DNA from: Staphylococcus kloosii
Lineage (GTDB): Bacteria; Bacillota; Bacilli; Staphylococcales; Staphylococcaceae
Reading direction: 5' to 3'
Length of the DNA: 64,000 nucleotides
Assembly (NCBI RefSeq): GCF_003019255.1
Contig: NZ_CP027846.1
Span: 1,178,001-1,242,000 of the forward strand
Shown: positions 42,057 to 52,102 of the stretch, one piece after another
Numbering within the stretch: position 1 is the first letter of the stretch
Layout of the letters: the number at the start of each line of letters is the position of its first letter
Translations under genes and position numbers: made by a program
The notes under the pieces: model-generated
What the model was told of the DNA's origin: nothing
The model's input: only the letters and a program-made list of their open reading frames with translations
Databases searched by the model: none

Positions 42057-44248
42057 ACGCGTTAGTAAATAAAATGAACGATGAACAAAGTCAAGCGGTA
42101 CGAACTACAGAAGGTCCATTATTAATTATGGCTGGTGCGGGATCAGGAAAAACTCGTGTACTAACACACCGCATCGCTTATTTATTAGACGAGAAAAGTG
42201 TGTCTCCATATAATATTTTAGCTATTACCTTTACGAATAAAGCGGCGCGTGAGATGAAAGAGAGAGTTGAAACTTTAGTGGGTGAAGAGGCTCAAGTTAT
42301 TTGGATGTCAACGTTTCACTCTATGTGTGTAAGAATTTTACGTCGTGATGCAGATAGAATTGGCATTGAACGTAATTTCACTATTATCGACCCAACTGAC
42401 CAAAAATCGGTTATTAAAGATGTACTTAAATCTGAAAACATTGACAGTAAACGCTTTGAGCCAAGAATGTTCATTGGGGCAATTAGTAATTTGAAAAATG
42501 AATTGAAAACTCCAGAAGATGCTCAAAAAGAAGCGAATGATTACCACTCACAAATGGTAGCAACCGTATATCGAGGATATCAACGACAATTATCACGTAA
42601 TGAAGCATTGGATTTTGATGATTTAATAATGACAACTATTAATTTATTCGAACGTGTGCCTGAAGTTTTAGAGTATTATCAAAATAAATTCCAATATATT
42701 CATGTCGACGAATATCAAGATACGAATAAAGCACAATATACATTAGTTAAATTATTAGCTAGTAAATTTAAAAATCTTTGTGTAGTAGGGGATTCTGACC
42801 AGTCTATTTATGGTTGGCGTGGTGCTGATATTCAAAACATTTTATCTTTTGAAGAAGACTATCCTGAAGCTAAAACAATATTTTTAGAACAAAACTATCG
42901 TTCAACAAAAACGATTTTGACTGCTGCAAATGAAGTGATTAAAAATAACTCAGAACGTAAACCAAAAGGGTTATGGACAGGAAACACGCAAGGAGAAAAA
43001 ATACATTATTATGAAGCTATGACCGAGCGTGATGAAGCCGAATATGTAGTGAAAGAAATAATGAAACAACAAAGAAATAATAAAAAATACAAAGATATGG
43101 CTATACTTTATCGTACCAATGCTCAGTCACGTGTGCTGGAAGAAACATTTATGAAATCAAACATTCCATACACAATGGTTGGCGGACAGAAGTTCTATGA
43201 CAGAAAAGAAATCAAAGACATTTTAAGCTATTTAAGAATAGTTGCTAACAGTAATGATGACATTAGTTTACAACGTATTATAAACGTGCCTAAAAGAGGC
43301 GTTGGTCCGTCTTCTGTTGAAAAAATTCAAAAATATGCTGTAGATAATGATATTAGTATGTTTGACGCTTTAGGTGAAGTGGACTTTATCGGTTTGTCCA
43401 AAAAAGTTACACAAGAATGTGTTAATTTTTATGAGTTAATTCAAAATTTAATTAAAGAACAAGAATTCTTAGAAATTAGTGAGATTGTTGAAGAAATAAT
43501 GCAAAAATCTGGCTATAGAGAGATGTTAGAAAAAGAACAAACGCTAGAGTCACGTAGCCGTTTAGAGAATATTGATGAATTTATGTCAGTTCCTAAAGAT
43601 TATGAAAAAAATACGCCGTTAGAAGAGCAATCTTTAATTAATTTCTTAACAGACTTATCTCTAGTAGCTGATATAGATGAAGCTCAAATTGAAAACGGCG
43701 TAACTTTAATGACAATGCACTCTGCAAAAGGTCTTGAATTCCCAATAGTCTTTATAATGGGTATGGAAGAATCATTGTTCCCACATATAAGAGCTATAAA
43801 AAGTGATGATGATCATGAAATGGAAGAAGAACGTAGAATTTGCTATGTTGCGATTACACGAGCTGAAGAGGAATTATATATTACGCATGCTACTTCTAGA
43901 ATGTTATTTGGTCGTTCTCAATCCAATTTACCTTCTCGTTTCCTTAAAGAAATACCTGAAAGTCTATTAGAAGATGTGAAAGGTACAAGTAAAGCTACGT
44001 CTAAATTTAATAGCGCAACTAAAAAACCGCAAAAGAGAGGCTTTAGTAAACAAGTACGTTCTAGCAAGCAACAAAACAATACGACTTGGAATGTCGGAGA
44101 TAAAGTTATCCATAAATCATGGGGCGAAGGTATGGTAAGTAATGTCTCAGAGAAGAATGGTTCAGTAGAACTAGACATTATTTTCAAATCTGAAGGACCT
44201 AAACGTTTATTAGCACAATTTGCACCAATCGAAAAAAAGGGGGAATAG
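42053..44248 (+). CDS. pcrA: DNA helicase PcrA (UvrD-like)
   Basis: An essential 3'-5' SF1 helicase of repair and rolling-circle replication, 731 residues. Walker A AGAGSGKT (residues 27-34); QYIHVDEYQDTNKAQY is motif II; GDSDQSIYGWRG motif III; QNYRSTKTI motif IV; MTMHSAKGLEFP motif V; ERRICYVAITRA motif VI. C-terminal Tudor-like segment (KVIHKSWGEGMV) is intact. Start is coupled to pcrB. Confidence 0.98.
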   Translation: MNALVNKMNDEQSQAVRTTEGPLLIMAGAGSGKTRVLTHRIAYLLDEKSVSPYNILAITFTNKAAREMKERVETLVGEEAQVIWMSTFHSMCVRILRRDADRIGIERNFTIIDPTDQKSVIKDVLKSENIDSKRFEPRMFIGAISNLKNELKTPEDAQKEANDYHSQMVATVYRGYQRQLSRNEALDFDDLIMTTINLFERVPEVLEYYQNKFQYIHVDEYQDTNKAQYTLVKLLASKFKNLCVVGDSDQSIYGWRGADIQNILSFEEDYPEAKTIFLEQNYRSTKTILTAANEVIKNNSERKPKGLWTGNTQGEKIHYYEAMTERDEAEYVVKEIMKQQRNNKKYKDMAILYRTNAQSRVLEETFMKSNIPYTMVGGQKFYDRKEIKDILSYLRIVANSNDDISLQRIINVPKRGVGPSSVEKIQKYAVDNDISMFDALGEVDFIGLSKKVTQECVNFYELIQNLIKEQEFLEISEIVEEIMQKSGYREMLEKEQTLESRSRLENIDEFMSVPKDYEKNTPLEEQSLINFLTDLSLVADIDEAQIENGVTLMTMHSAKGLEFPIVFIMGMEESLFPHIRAIKSDDDHEMEEERRICYVAITRAEEELYITHATSRMLFGRSQSNLPSRFLKEIPESLLEDVKGTSKATSKFNSATKKPQKRGFSKQVRSSKQQNNTTWNVGDKVIHKSWGEGMVSNVSEKNGSVELDIIFKSEGPKRLLAQFAPIEKKGE

Positions 44249-44251
44249 CAT

Positions 44252-46258
44252 ATGACTGAAAATATTCAAGCGCGCGTCGATGAATTGCACAAACTATTAA
44301 ATCAATATAGTTACGAATATTATGTTAAAGACAATCCATCTGTGCCTGACAGTGAGTATGATAGATTACTACATGAATTAATAGAAATAGAGTCACAACA
44401 TCCTGAATATAAAACAGAAGATTCCCCAACTGTACGTGTAGGTGGAGAAGCTCAATCTACATTTGAAAAAGTAAATCACGATACGCCGATGTTAAGCTTA
44501 GGTAACGCTTTTAATGAAGAAGATTTACGTAAATTTGACCAACGTATTCGAGAGCAAATTGGTGAAGTCACATATATGTGTGAATTGAAAATCGATGGCT
44601 TAGCAGTATCATTAAAATATGAAAATGGTAGATTTGTTCAAGGGCTTACGCGTGGAGATGGGACAACGGGAGAAGACATAACCGAAAACCTAAAAACGAT
44701 CCATGCAATTCCTTTAAAAATTAATAAACCATTAACCTTTGAAGTACGTGGTGAGGCATATATGCCACGTTCTTCCTTCTTTAAATTAAATGAAGCAAAA
44801 GAACAAAATGATGAACAACCATTCGCGAATCCAAGAAACGCTGCTGCAGGTTCGTTAAGACAATTGGACGCACGATTAGCAGCAAAACGTAAATTAAGTG
44901 TATTTTTATATAGTGTTAATGACTTTACTGATTTTGCTGCAGAGAGTCAAAACGATGCGCTGAAAGAATTAGATGAATTAGGATTTAAAACTAATCAAGA
45001 GCGTAGAAAAGTTAACAATATTGATGAAGTATTAGATTATATAGAATACTGGACAGCGCAACGTGAATCACTACCGTATGATATTGACGGTATCGTAATA
45101 AAAGTTGATGATTTAGCACAACAAGAAGAAATGGGATATACACAAAAATCACCGCGATGGGCAATCGCCTATAAATTCCCTGCAGAAGAAGTCGTAACTC
45201 AATTGCTAGATATTGAATTGAGTATCGGACGCACTGGTGTCGTTACACCGACGGCAATTTTAGAACCAGTTAGAGTGGCTGGTACAACAGTCTCTAGAGC
45301 ATCATTACATAACGAAGATTTAATTCACGAAAAAGATATTCGTATCGGAGATAGTGTCGTTATTAAGAAAGCGGGAGACATTATTCCTGAAGTGATAAAC
45401 AGCATTATTGATAGAAGACCAGATGATGCGGTTACTTATCATATGCCAACACATTGTCCAAGTTGTGACCATGAGTTAGTCAGAATAGAAGGCGAAGTAG
45501 CTTTAAGATGTATCAATCCAAAATGTCAGGCGCAATTGATAGAAGGATTAATACACTTTGTTTCCAGACAGGCTATGAATATCGACGGACTAGGAACTAA
45601 AATAATTCATCAACTTTATGATAATAATAAAATTAAAGACGTTGCCGATATTTATTATTTAACAAAAGACGACTTATTGCCATTAGAGAGAATGGGTGAG
45701 AAAAAAGTAGATAATTTATTGTCAGCTATTGAGCAATCTAAAGAGAATTCATTAGAACACTTACTGTTTGGACTAGGCATCAGACATTTAGGTGTGAAAG
45801 CAAGCCAAGTCGTAGCAGAAAAATACGGTTCTATTGAGCGTCTATTTGAAGTTAAAGAGGAAGAATTTGTGAGTATCCATGATTTTGGACATAAACTTGC
45901 ACAATCTATCGTTACCTATTTAGAAAATGACGATATTCGCTCACTTATTGATAAATTGCAACAAAAGCATGTTAATATGGAATATAAGGGAGTAAGAACT
46001 TCTGATATAGAAGGTCACCCAGAATTTAAAGATAAGACGATTGTACTAACTGGTAAATTACAACAGATGACAAGAAATGAAGCAGCTGAGTGGTTAGAAT
46101 TGCAAGGTGCTAAAGTGACTAACAGTGTGACTAAGCGTACTGATTTAGTCATCGCAGGTGCGGATGCGGGTTCTAAATTAACTAAAGCAGAAAAATTTGG
46201 CACGACAGTATGGTCTGAAGAAGATTTTATAAATAAACAAAATGAAATTTCTAATTAG
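44252..46258 (+). CDS. ligA: NAD-dependent DNA ligase
   Basis: A 668-residue LigA. Catalytic Lys113 in CELKIDGL (KXDG), adenylation and OB domains, Zn-finger CPSC...CINPKC around residues 406-430, helix-hairpin-helix (GLGIRHLGVKASQ) and a C-terminal BRCT domain (GKLQQMTRNEAAEWLELQGA). Three bases after pcrA; the pcrA-ligA coupling is typical. Confidence 0.98.
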   Translation: MTENIQARVDELHKLLNQYSYEYYVKDNPSVPDSEYDRLLHELIEIESQHPEYKTEDSPTVRVGGEAQSTFEKVNHDTPMLSLGNAFNEEDLRKFDQRIREQIGEVTYMCELKIDGLAVSLKYENGRFVQGLTRGDGTTGEDITENLKTIHAIPLKINKPLTFEVRGEAYMPRSSFFKLNEAKEQNDEQPFANPRNAAAGSLRQLDARLAAKRKLSVFLYSVNDFTDFAAESQNDALKELDELGFKTNQERRKVNNIDEVLDYIEYWTAQRESLPYDIDGIVIKVDDLAQQEEMGYTQKSPRWAIAYKFPAEEVVTQLLDIELSIGRTGVVTPTAILEPVRVAGTTVSRASLHNEDLIHEKDIRIGDSVVIKKAGDIIPEVINSIIDRRPDDAVTYHMPTHCPSCDHELVRIEGEVALRCINPKCQAQLIEGLIHFVSRQAMNIDGLGTKIIHQLYDNNKIKDVADIYYLTKDDLLPLERMGEKKVDNLLSAIEQSKENSLEHLLFGLGIRHLGVKASQVVAEKYGSIERLFEVKEEEFVSIHDFGHKLAQSIVTYLENDDIRSLIDKLQQKHVNMEYKGVRTSDIEGHPEFKDKTIVLTGKLQQMTRNEAAEWLELQGAKVTNSVTKRTDLVIAGADAGSKLTKAEKFGTTVWSEEDFINKQNEISN

Positions 46259-46270
46259 AGGGGATCTTGC

Positions 46271-47482
46271 ATGAAACGGACGTTAATTTTAATTTTATCC
46301 GCAATAATTTTATTATCAGCATGTGGCACTAATGACAATGACAAAAATGAGTCATCTAACAATAAACAATCTACGAAAAATGATTCGGGTTCCGTTAAAA
46401 AAATTGCTACAGATAAAAATGTGCAAGGTAGCAATTACAGAACAATTTTACCTTTTAAAGAAAGCCAAAGTCGTGGTTTACTACAAGATAATATGGCAAA
46501 TAGTTATAATGGTGAAGACTTTGAAGATGGTTTGTTAGACTTGAGTAAGCAAGTCTTTCCAACTAAAGACTACCTTTATCAAGATGGACAATATTTAGAT
46601 AAAGATACGACAAACGCTTATTTAAAACCGAAATATACTAAAGCCGAAATCGATAAAATGAGTAGTTCTGAACGTAAAGATAAAAAGGCAAACGAAAATT
46701 TAGGTTTAAACCCTTCACACAATGGTGAAACGGATCCTGAAAAAATAGCTAAAAATTCTCCTGCGTATTTATCTAATATATTAGAACAAGATTTTTATGA
46801 TAATGGTGATACTAAAGGTAAAAAGATTAAAGGTATGACAATCGGTTTAGCTATGAATGGTACATACTACTATCAAAAAGAAAAAGATGGAGATACCTTC
46901 AGTAAAAAGTTAGATGATAAAGAAATTAAAAAACAAGGTAAACAAATGGCTAGTGAAATCTTATCAAGATTAAGAGAAAATAAAGACTTGAAAAATATTC
47001 CAATTCATTTTGCAATTTATAAACAATCCGGGGAAAATGCTATTATTCCTGGTGAGTTTGTTGCAGGTACAACTGCCGAAAAAGGTAAGACACGTATAAA
47101 CGAATGGAAAAATATTAGTCAAAAATCTGTATTACTACCGTCTGATGAAGCGGGTGATATAGACGAAACATTAAATAACAACTTTAAACAATTTAATGAT
47201 AACCTTCAATCTTATTTCAATAACTTTACACAAGCAGTAGGAACAGTGAAGTTTGAAAATAAAAAAGCGAAATCATTATCTGTGGATTTACCTATCGATT
47301 ATTATAGTAAAGCCGAAACAATCGGTATTACACAATATGTAACGCAACAAGCGGATAAATACTTTAGTGATATAGATGAATATGAAATTCATATCAAAGA
47401 TGGTAATAATCCAAAAGCATTAATTAGTAAATCAAAAGATGAAGATAAGCCAAAAGTTCATATTTATACGAACAGCAATTAA
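46271..47482 (+). CDS. camS: CamS sex pheromone lipoprotein
   Basis: A 403-residue lipoprotein. Signal peptide of residues 1-17, lipobox LLSAC with Cys18, then a Ser/Asn/Lys linker and the CamS domain. In S. aureus the cleaved signal peptide of CamS acts as a conjugation pheromone for enterococcal plasmids; the mature protein's role is unknown. It closes the pcrB-pcrA-ligA-camS block, 12 bp after ligA. Confidence 0.92.
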   Translation: MKRTLILILSAIILLSACGTNDNDKNESSNNKQSTKNDSGSVKKIATDKNVQGSNYRTILPFKESQSRGLLQDNMANSYNGEDFEDGLLDLSKQVFPTKDYLYQDGQYLDKDTTNAYLKPKYTKAEIDKMSSSERKDKKANENLGLNPSHNGETDPEKIAKNSPAYLSNILEQDFYDNGDTKGKKIKGMTIGLAMNGTYYYQKEKDGDTFSKKLDDKEIKKQGKQMASEILSRLRENKDLKNIPIHFAIYKQSGENAIIPGEFVAGTTAEKGKTRINEWKNISQKSVLLPSDEAGDIDETLNNNFKQFNDNLQSYFNNFTQAVGTVKFENKKAKSLSVDLPIDYYSKAETIGITQYVTQQADKYFSDIDEYEIHIKDGNNPKALISKSKDEDKPKVHIYTNSN

Positions 47483-47500
47483 ATAAACAAAGTTTTTATA

Positions 47501-47541
47501 TTAACGCGTTGTCGCATAAAATTTGTGACAACGTGTTTTTA
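47501..47541 (+). terminator. Terminator after camS
   Basis: AACGCGTTGTCGCA / TGTGACAACGTGTT stem with small bulges, followed by T5. Confidence 0.85.
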
Positions 47542-47721
47542 ATATTAAAATATAAAGATATTCTATGATGCGAGTATAAATTCAGCCAAATATTAAAAAA
47601 TTTGTTATGCGAAGTATTATAGATTGAATAATCAATGTATTTTTAACGAAAAATTTAGATTTTTGGGTGAAATTTTGATACAATTTTGTAGTGAATGAGT
47701 AAAAGGAGGCTTTTTAATATA

Positions 47722-48024
47722 ATGGCTAAAGTTACACGTGAAGAAGTTAAACATATAGCTAATTTAGCTAGACTTCAAATTTCTGAAGATGAAACGACTG
47801 AAATGCAAGAAACATTGGAAACAATTTTAAATTTTGCTAATCAAATCGATTCTGCAAATACAAGCGATATTGAACCAACAAATCATGTATTAGATTTACA
47901 AAATGTATTACGTGAAGATAAAGCACAAGAGGGTATTCCTCAAGAGCTTGCATTAAAAAATGCGAAAGAAACGGAAGATGGACAGTTTAAAGTACCATCT
48001 ATCATGAATGAGGAGGACGCTTAA
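47722..48024 (+). CDS. gatC: Asp/Glu-tRNA(Asn/Gln) amidotransferase subunit C
   Basis: A 100-residue stabilising subunit of GatCAB, which amidates Glu-tRNA(Gln). Start is the ATG 47722 with GGAGG upstream; the open frame upstream has no site. Typical GatC helix-loop (VKHIANLARLQISEDE) and EPTNHVLDLQNVLREDK. It runs into gatA after 1 bp, in the gatCAB operon. Confidence 0.95.
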   Translation: MAKVTREEVKHIANLARLQISEDETTEMQETLETILNFANQIDSANTSDIEPTNHVLDLQNVLREDKAQEGIPQELALKNAKETEDGQFKVPSIMNEEDA

Positions 48025-48025
48025 A

Positions 48026-49483
48026 ATGACCATCCGTTACGAATCTGTGGAAAACCTAATTAAACTTATTGAAAATAAAGAAATAACACCATCACAAATC
48101 GTTAATGATATATACGATGCGATTGAAGAGACAGATCCAACAATCAAATCTTTTCTTGCATTAGACAAAGAGAATGCTTTAGCAAAAGCTAAAGAACTTG
48201 ATGACTTACAAGCCAAAGGTCAAATTGAAGGTAAATTATTTGGTATTCCTATGGGTATCAAAGATAACATCATTACTGAAGGTGTAGAAACTACATGTGC
48301 AAGTAAAATGTTAGAAGGCTTTGTACCGATTTATGAATCAACTGTTATGAACAAATTAAAAGATGAAAATGCAGTATTAATCGGAAAGTTAAACATGGAT
48401 GAATTTGCAATGGGTGGTTCTACAGAAACATCTTATTATAAAAAGACAGTTAACCCATTCGATCACACTGCAGTACCAGGTGGTTCTTCAGGTGGTTCAG
48501 CTGCAGCAGTTGCAGCAGGCTTAGTACCATTTAGTTTAGGTTCAGATACTGGTGGTTCAATCCGTCAACCTGCAGCTTATTGCGGAATTGTAGGAATGAA
48601 ACCTACTTATGGTCGTGTGTCACGTTTTGGCCTAGTTGCGTTCGCATCTTCTTTAGACCAAATTGGTCCATTAACACGAAATGTTAAAGACAATGCTTTA
48701 GTATTAGAAGCTATTACTGGTGTAGATGAAAATGATTCTACAAGTGCACCTGTAAATGATGCTGATTACACAGCTGATATTGGTCAAGATATAAAAGGAT
48801 TAAAAGTTGCACTACCAAAAGAATATTTAGGCGAAGGTGTATCAGAAGACGTTAAAGCTGCCGTTAAAGATGCAGTAGAAACATTAAAATCACTTGGTGC
48901 AACAGTTGATGAAGTGTCATTACCTAACACTAAATATGGCATCCCATCATATTATGTAATTGCATCATCTGAGGCGTCATCAAACTTATCTCGTTTCGAT
49001 GGTATCAGATATGGTTATCATTCAACTGAAGCTAACTCTTTAGAAGAATTATATAAAATGTCAAGAAGTGAAGGATTTGGCGAAGAAGTTAAACGTCGTA
49101 TCTTATTAGGTACATTTGCGTTAAGTTCTGGTTATTATGATGCATTTTACAAAAAATCTCAAAAAGTTAGAACTTTAATTAAAAATGATTTTGATAATAT
49201 CTTTGAAAATTATGATGTTGTTGTCGGTCCAACTACTCCAACAACAGCGTTTAATATTGGTGAGGAAATTGACGATCCATTAACAATGTATGCGAATGAT
49301 TTATTAACTACTCCAGTAAATCTAGCTGGTTTACCAGGTATTTCAGTGCCATGTGGACTTTCAAATAACCGTCCAATTGGCTTACAGTTCATTGGTAAAC
49401 CATTCGATGAGAAAACGTTATATCGTGTCGCTTATCAATATGAAACACAATTTAACTTTCATGATAAATACGAAAAATTATAA
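48026..49483 (+). CDS. gatA: Asp/Glu-tRNA amidotransferase subunit A (amidase)
   Basis: A 485-residue amidase-signature enzyme that generates ammonia from glutamine. Catalytic Ser-cisSer-Lys set is visible: GIPMGIKDNI (Lys), GGSSGGSAAAVAAG (Ser, near residue 153) and GSDTGGSIRQPA (Ser, near 178). ATG 48026 has GAGGAGG upstream, overlapping the gatC end. Coupled to gatB downstream. Confidence 0.97.
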   Translation: MTIRYESVENLIKLIENKEITPSQIVNDIYDAIEETDPTIKSFLALDKENALAKAKELDDLQAKGQIEGKLFGIPMGIKDNIITEGVETTCASKMLEGFVPIYESTVMNKLKDENAVLIGKLNMDEFAMGGSTETSYYKKTVNPFDHTAVPGGSSGGSAAAVAAGLVPFSLGSDTGGSIRQPAAYCGIVGMKPTYGRVSRFGLVAFASSLDQIGPLTRNVKDNALVLEAITGVDENDSTSAPVNDADYTADIGQDIKGLKVALPKEYLGEGVSEDVKAAVKDAVETLKSLGATVDEVSLPNTKYGIPSYYVIASSEASSNLSRFDGIRYGYHSTEANSLEELYKMSRSEGFGEEVKRRILLGTFALSSGYYDAFYKKSQKVRTLIKNDFDNIFENYDVVVGPTTPTTAFNIGEEIDDPLTMYANDLLTTPVNLAGLPGISVPCGLSNNRPIGLQFIGKPFDEKTLYRVAYQYETQFNFHDKYEKL

Positions 49484-49495
49484 GGAGTGGAAATA

Positions 49496-50923
49496 ATGCA
49501 TTTTGAAACAGTTATCGGACTTGAAGTCCACGTCGAATTAAAAACAGACTCAAAAATGTTTTCTCCATCACCAGCACACTTTGGTGCTAAACCAAATTCA
49601 AACACTAATGTTATAGACCTTGGTTACCCAGGTGTATTACCTGTCGTAAATAGAAGAGCTGTTGATTGGGCAATGAGAGCATCTATGGCTTTAAATATGG
49701 ATATCGCAACAGAATCTAAATTTGACCGTAAAAACTATTTCTATCCAGATAATCCAAAAGCTTATCAAATCTCACAATTTGATCAACCAATTGGTGAAAA
49801 TGGATATATTGATATTGAAGTAGACGGTGAAACAAAACGTATCGGCATTACACGTTTGCATATGGAAGAAGATGCTGGTAAATCAACACACAAAGATGGC
49901 TATTCACTTGTAGACTTAAATAGACAAGGTACACCATTAATTGAAATTGTATCTGAACCAGACATTCGTTCACCACAAGAAGCGTATGCATATTTAGAAA
50001 AATTACGTTCTATTATTCAATATACTGGCGTTTCTGATTGTAAAATGGAAGAAGGGTCCTTACGTTGTGACGCTAACATTTCATTACGTCCATACGGACA
50101 AGAAGAATTCGGAACTAAAGCTGAATTGAAAAACTTAAACTCATTTACTTATGTACGTAAAGGTTTAGAATATGAAGAAAAACGCCAAGAAGAAGAACTA
50201 TTAAATGGTGGAGAAATCTTACAAGAAACACGTCGTTTTGATGAATCAAATGGTAAAACAATCTTAATGCGTGTTAAAGAAGGTTCTGATGACTACCGTT
50301 ACTTCCCAGAACCAGATATCGTACCACTTTACGTTGATGAAGAGTGGAAAGAACGTGTGCGTCAAACAATTCCAGAATTACCAGACGAAAGAAAAGAAAA
50401 ATATGTTTCGCAATTTGGTTTACCAGCATATGACGCTCATGTGTTAACTCTTACAAAAGAGATGTCTGATTTCTTTGAAGGCGCAGTTAAAGAAGGCGCT
50501 GATGTTAAATTAACATCTAACTGGTTAATGGGTGGCGTTAACGAATACTTAAATAAAAATCAAATCGAACTGCAAGATACAAAATTAACACCTGAAAACT
50601 TAGCGGGTATGATTAAATTAATCGAAGACGGTACGATGAGTAGTAAAATTGCGAAAAAAGTATTCCCAGAACTTGCTGAAAATGGTGGAGACGCTAAACA
50701 AATTATGGAAGATAAAGGTTTAGTACAAATCTCAGACGAAGCTACATTACTTAAATTTGTTAATGAAGCTTTAGATAACAATCCTCAATCAGTAGAAGAT
50801 TACAAAAATGGTAAAGGTAAAGCTATGGGCTTCTTAGTTGGTCAAATTATGAAAGCCTCAAAAGGCCAAGCTAACCCACAATTAGTAAATCAACTATTAA
50901 AACAAGAGTTAGACAAACGCTAA
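49496..50923 (+). CDS. gatB: Asp/Glu-tRNA amidotransferase subunit B
   Basis: The 475-residue kinase/transamidase subunit that activates the tRNA-bound Glu. Start MHFETVIGLEVHVEL at 49496 (AAGGAG upstream); GatB signature DLNRQGTPLIEIVSEPD and the C-terminal YqeY-like tail domain are intact. Lies 12 bp after gatA. The transcript ends near a hairpin at 50966. Confidence 0.97.
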   Translation: MHFETVIGLEVHVELKTDSKMFSPSPAHFGAKPNSNTNVIDLGYPGVLPVVNRRAVDWAMRASMALNMDIATESKFDRKNYFYPDNPKAYQISQFDQPIGENGYIDIEVDGETKRIGITRLHMEEDAGKSTHKDGYSLVDLNRQGTPLIEIVSEPDIRSPQEAYAYLEKLRSIIQYTGVSDCKMEEGSLRCDANISLRPYGQEEFGTKAELKNLNSFTYVRKGLEYEEKRQEEELLNGGEILQETRRFDESNGKTILMRVKEGSDDYRYFPEPDIVPLYVDEEWKERVRQTIPELPDERKEKYVSQFGLPAYDAHVLTLTKEMSDFFEGAVKEGADVKLTSNWLMGGVNEYLNKNQIELQDTKLTPENLAGMIKLIEDGTMSSKIAKKVFPELAENGGDAKQIMEDKGLVQISDEATLLKFVNEALDNNPQSVEDYKNGKGKAMGFLVGQIMKASKGQANPQLVNQLLKQELDKR

Positions 50924-50962
50924 TTATTAAGTGAGTTGTTTAATATAATTAAAGCTTAAATC

Positions 50963-50996
50963 ATATGCCTGTAAGCAATATAAATTGCTTACAGGT
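50963..50996 (+). terminator. Probable terminator after gatB
   Basis: The stem CCTGTAAGCAAT / ATTGCTTACAGG is strong; the T-run after it is short. Confidence 0.65.
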
Positions 50997-51110
50997 TACT
51001 TGTTGTATTAAAAAGTTAACGCATTATTAAATTGAATAATTTAAATGCTTTCAACTGAACTATAAATACTTTAATATAGATGATGAGTATACTAAGTTGA
51101 GGGATAAACT

Positions 51111-52028
51111 ATGAGAAAAAGAGCTAGAATAATTTATAATCCAACTTCTGGTAAAGAGCTATTTAAACGTACGTTACCAGATGTACTAATAAAATTAGAA
51201 AAAGCAGGATTTGAAACAAGTGCATATGCAACAGAAAAAATAGGTGACGCTACAATTGAGGCACAACGTTCGCTCGAAGGTCAATATGATGTATTAATTG
51301 CAGCAGGTGGCGATGGGACATTGAATGAAGTCGTAAATGGTATTGCAGAACAACCTAACAGACCTAAATTAGGTATTATACCAATGGGGACTGTTAATGA
51401 TTTTGGCCGTGCCTTGCATTTACCTAGCGATATTATGAGTGCTATAGATGTAATTATTGATCAACACTCTACAAAAGTAGATATTGGTAAAATGAACAGT
51501 CGTTATTTTATTAATTTGGCTGCAGGTGGTCAATTAACACAAGTCTCTTATGAAACGCCGAGTAAATTAAAATCGATTGTAGGACCCTTTGCATATTACA
51601 TTAAAGGTTTTGAAATGTTGCCACAAATGAAGGCAGTCGATATTAGAATTGAATATGACGGAAAAGTCTTTCAAGGAGAAGCAATGTTGTTCTTATTAGG
51701 TTTAACTAATTCTATGGCTGGATTTGAAAAATTAGTCCCTGATGCTAAATTAGATGACGGTAAATTCACTTTAATTATCGTGGAAAAAGCAAATCTGGCA
51801 GAATTAGGTCATATTATGACATTGGCATCTCGTGGTGAACATACAAAACATCCTAAAGTACATTATGAGAAAGCAAGTTCAATTAACATATCTTCCTTTA
51901 CAGACATGCAATTGAATGTAGACGGCGAGTATGGCGGTAAACTACCAGGTAACTTCTTAAACTTGAAACAACATATAGAAGTCTTTACACCGAAAGATGT
52001 TAAAAATGAAGAATTAACTGAGCAATAA
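51111..52028 (+). CDS. dgkB: Diacylglycerol kinase
   Basis: A 305-residue soluble DAG kinase that recycles DAG from lipoteichoic acid synthesis to phosphatidic acid. ATP-binding GGDGTLNEV (residues 66-74), IPMGTVNDFGRALHLP (98-113), and the C-terminal beta-sandwich are family-typical. Strong similarity to S. aureus DgkB by length and order beside gatB. GAGGG upstream of the ATG. Confidence 0.94.
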   Translation: MRKRARIIYNPTSGKELFKRTLPDVLIKLEKAGFETSAYATEKIGDATIEAQRSLEGQYDVLIAAGGDGTLNEVVNGIAEQPNRPKLGIIPMGTVNDFGRALHLPSDIMSAIDVIIDQHSTKVDIGKMNSRYFINLAAGGQLTQVSYETPSKLKSIVGPFAYYIKGFEMLPQMKAVDIRIEYDGKVFQGEAMLFLLGLTNSMAGFEKLVPDAKLDDGKFTLIIVEKANLAELGHIMTLASRGEHTKHPKVHYEKASSINISSFTDMQLNVDGEYGGKLPGNFLNLKQHIEVFTPKDVKNEELTEQ

Positions 52029-52045
52029 ATAAAATTATCATCATT

Positions 52046-52087
52046 TGAGGTTAGGTCACAACATCATTGCAACCTAACCTCTTTTAA
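52046..52087 (+). terminator. Terminator after dgkB
   Basis: The stem GAGGTTAGGT / ACCTAACCTC is followed by T4. Confidence 0.82.
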
Positions 52088-52102
52088 TTTGGAGTGAATG
52101 AG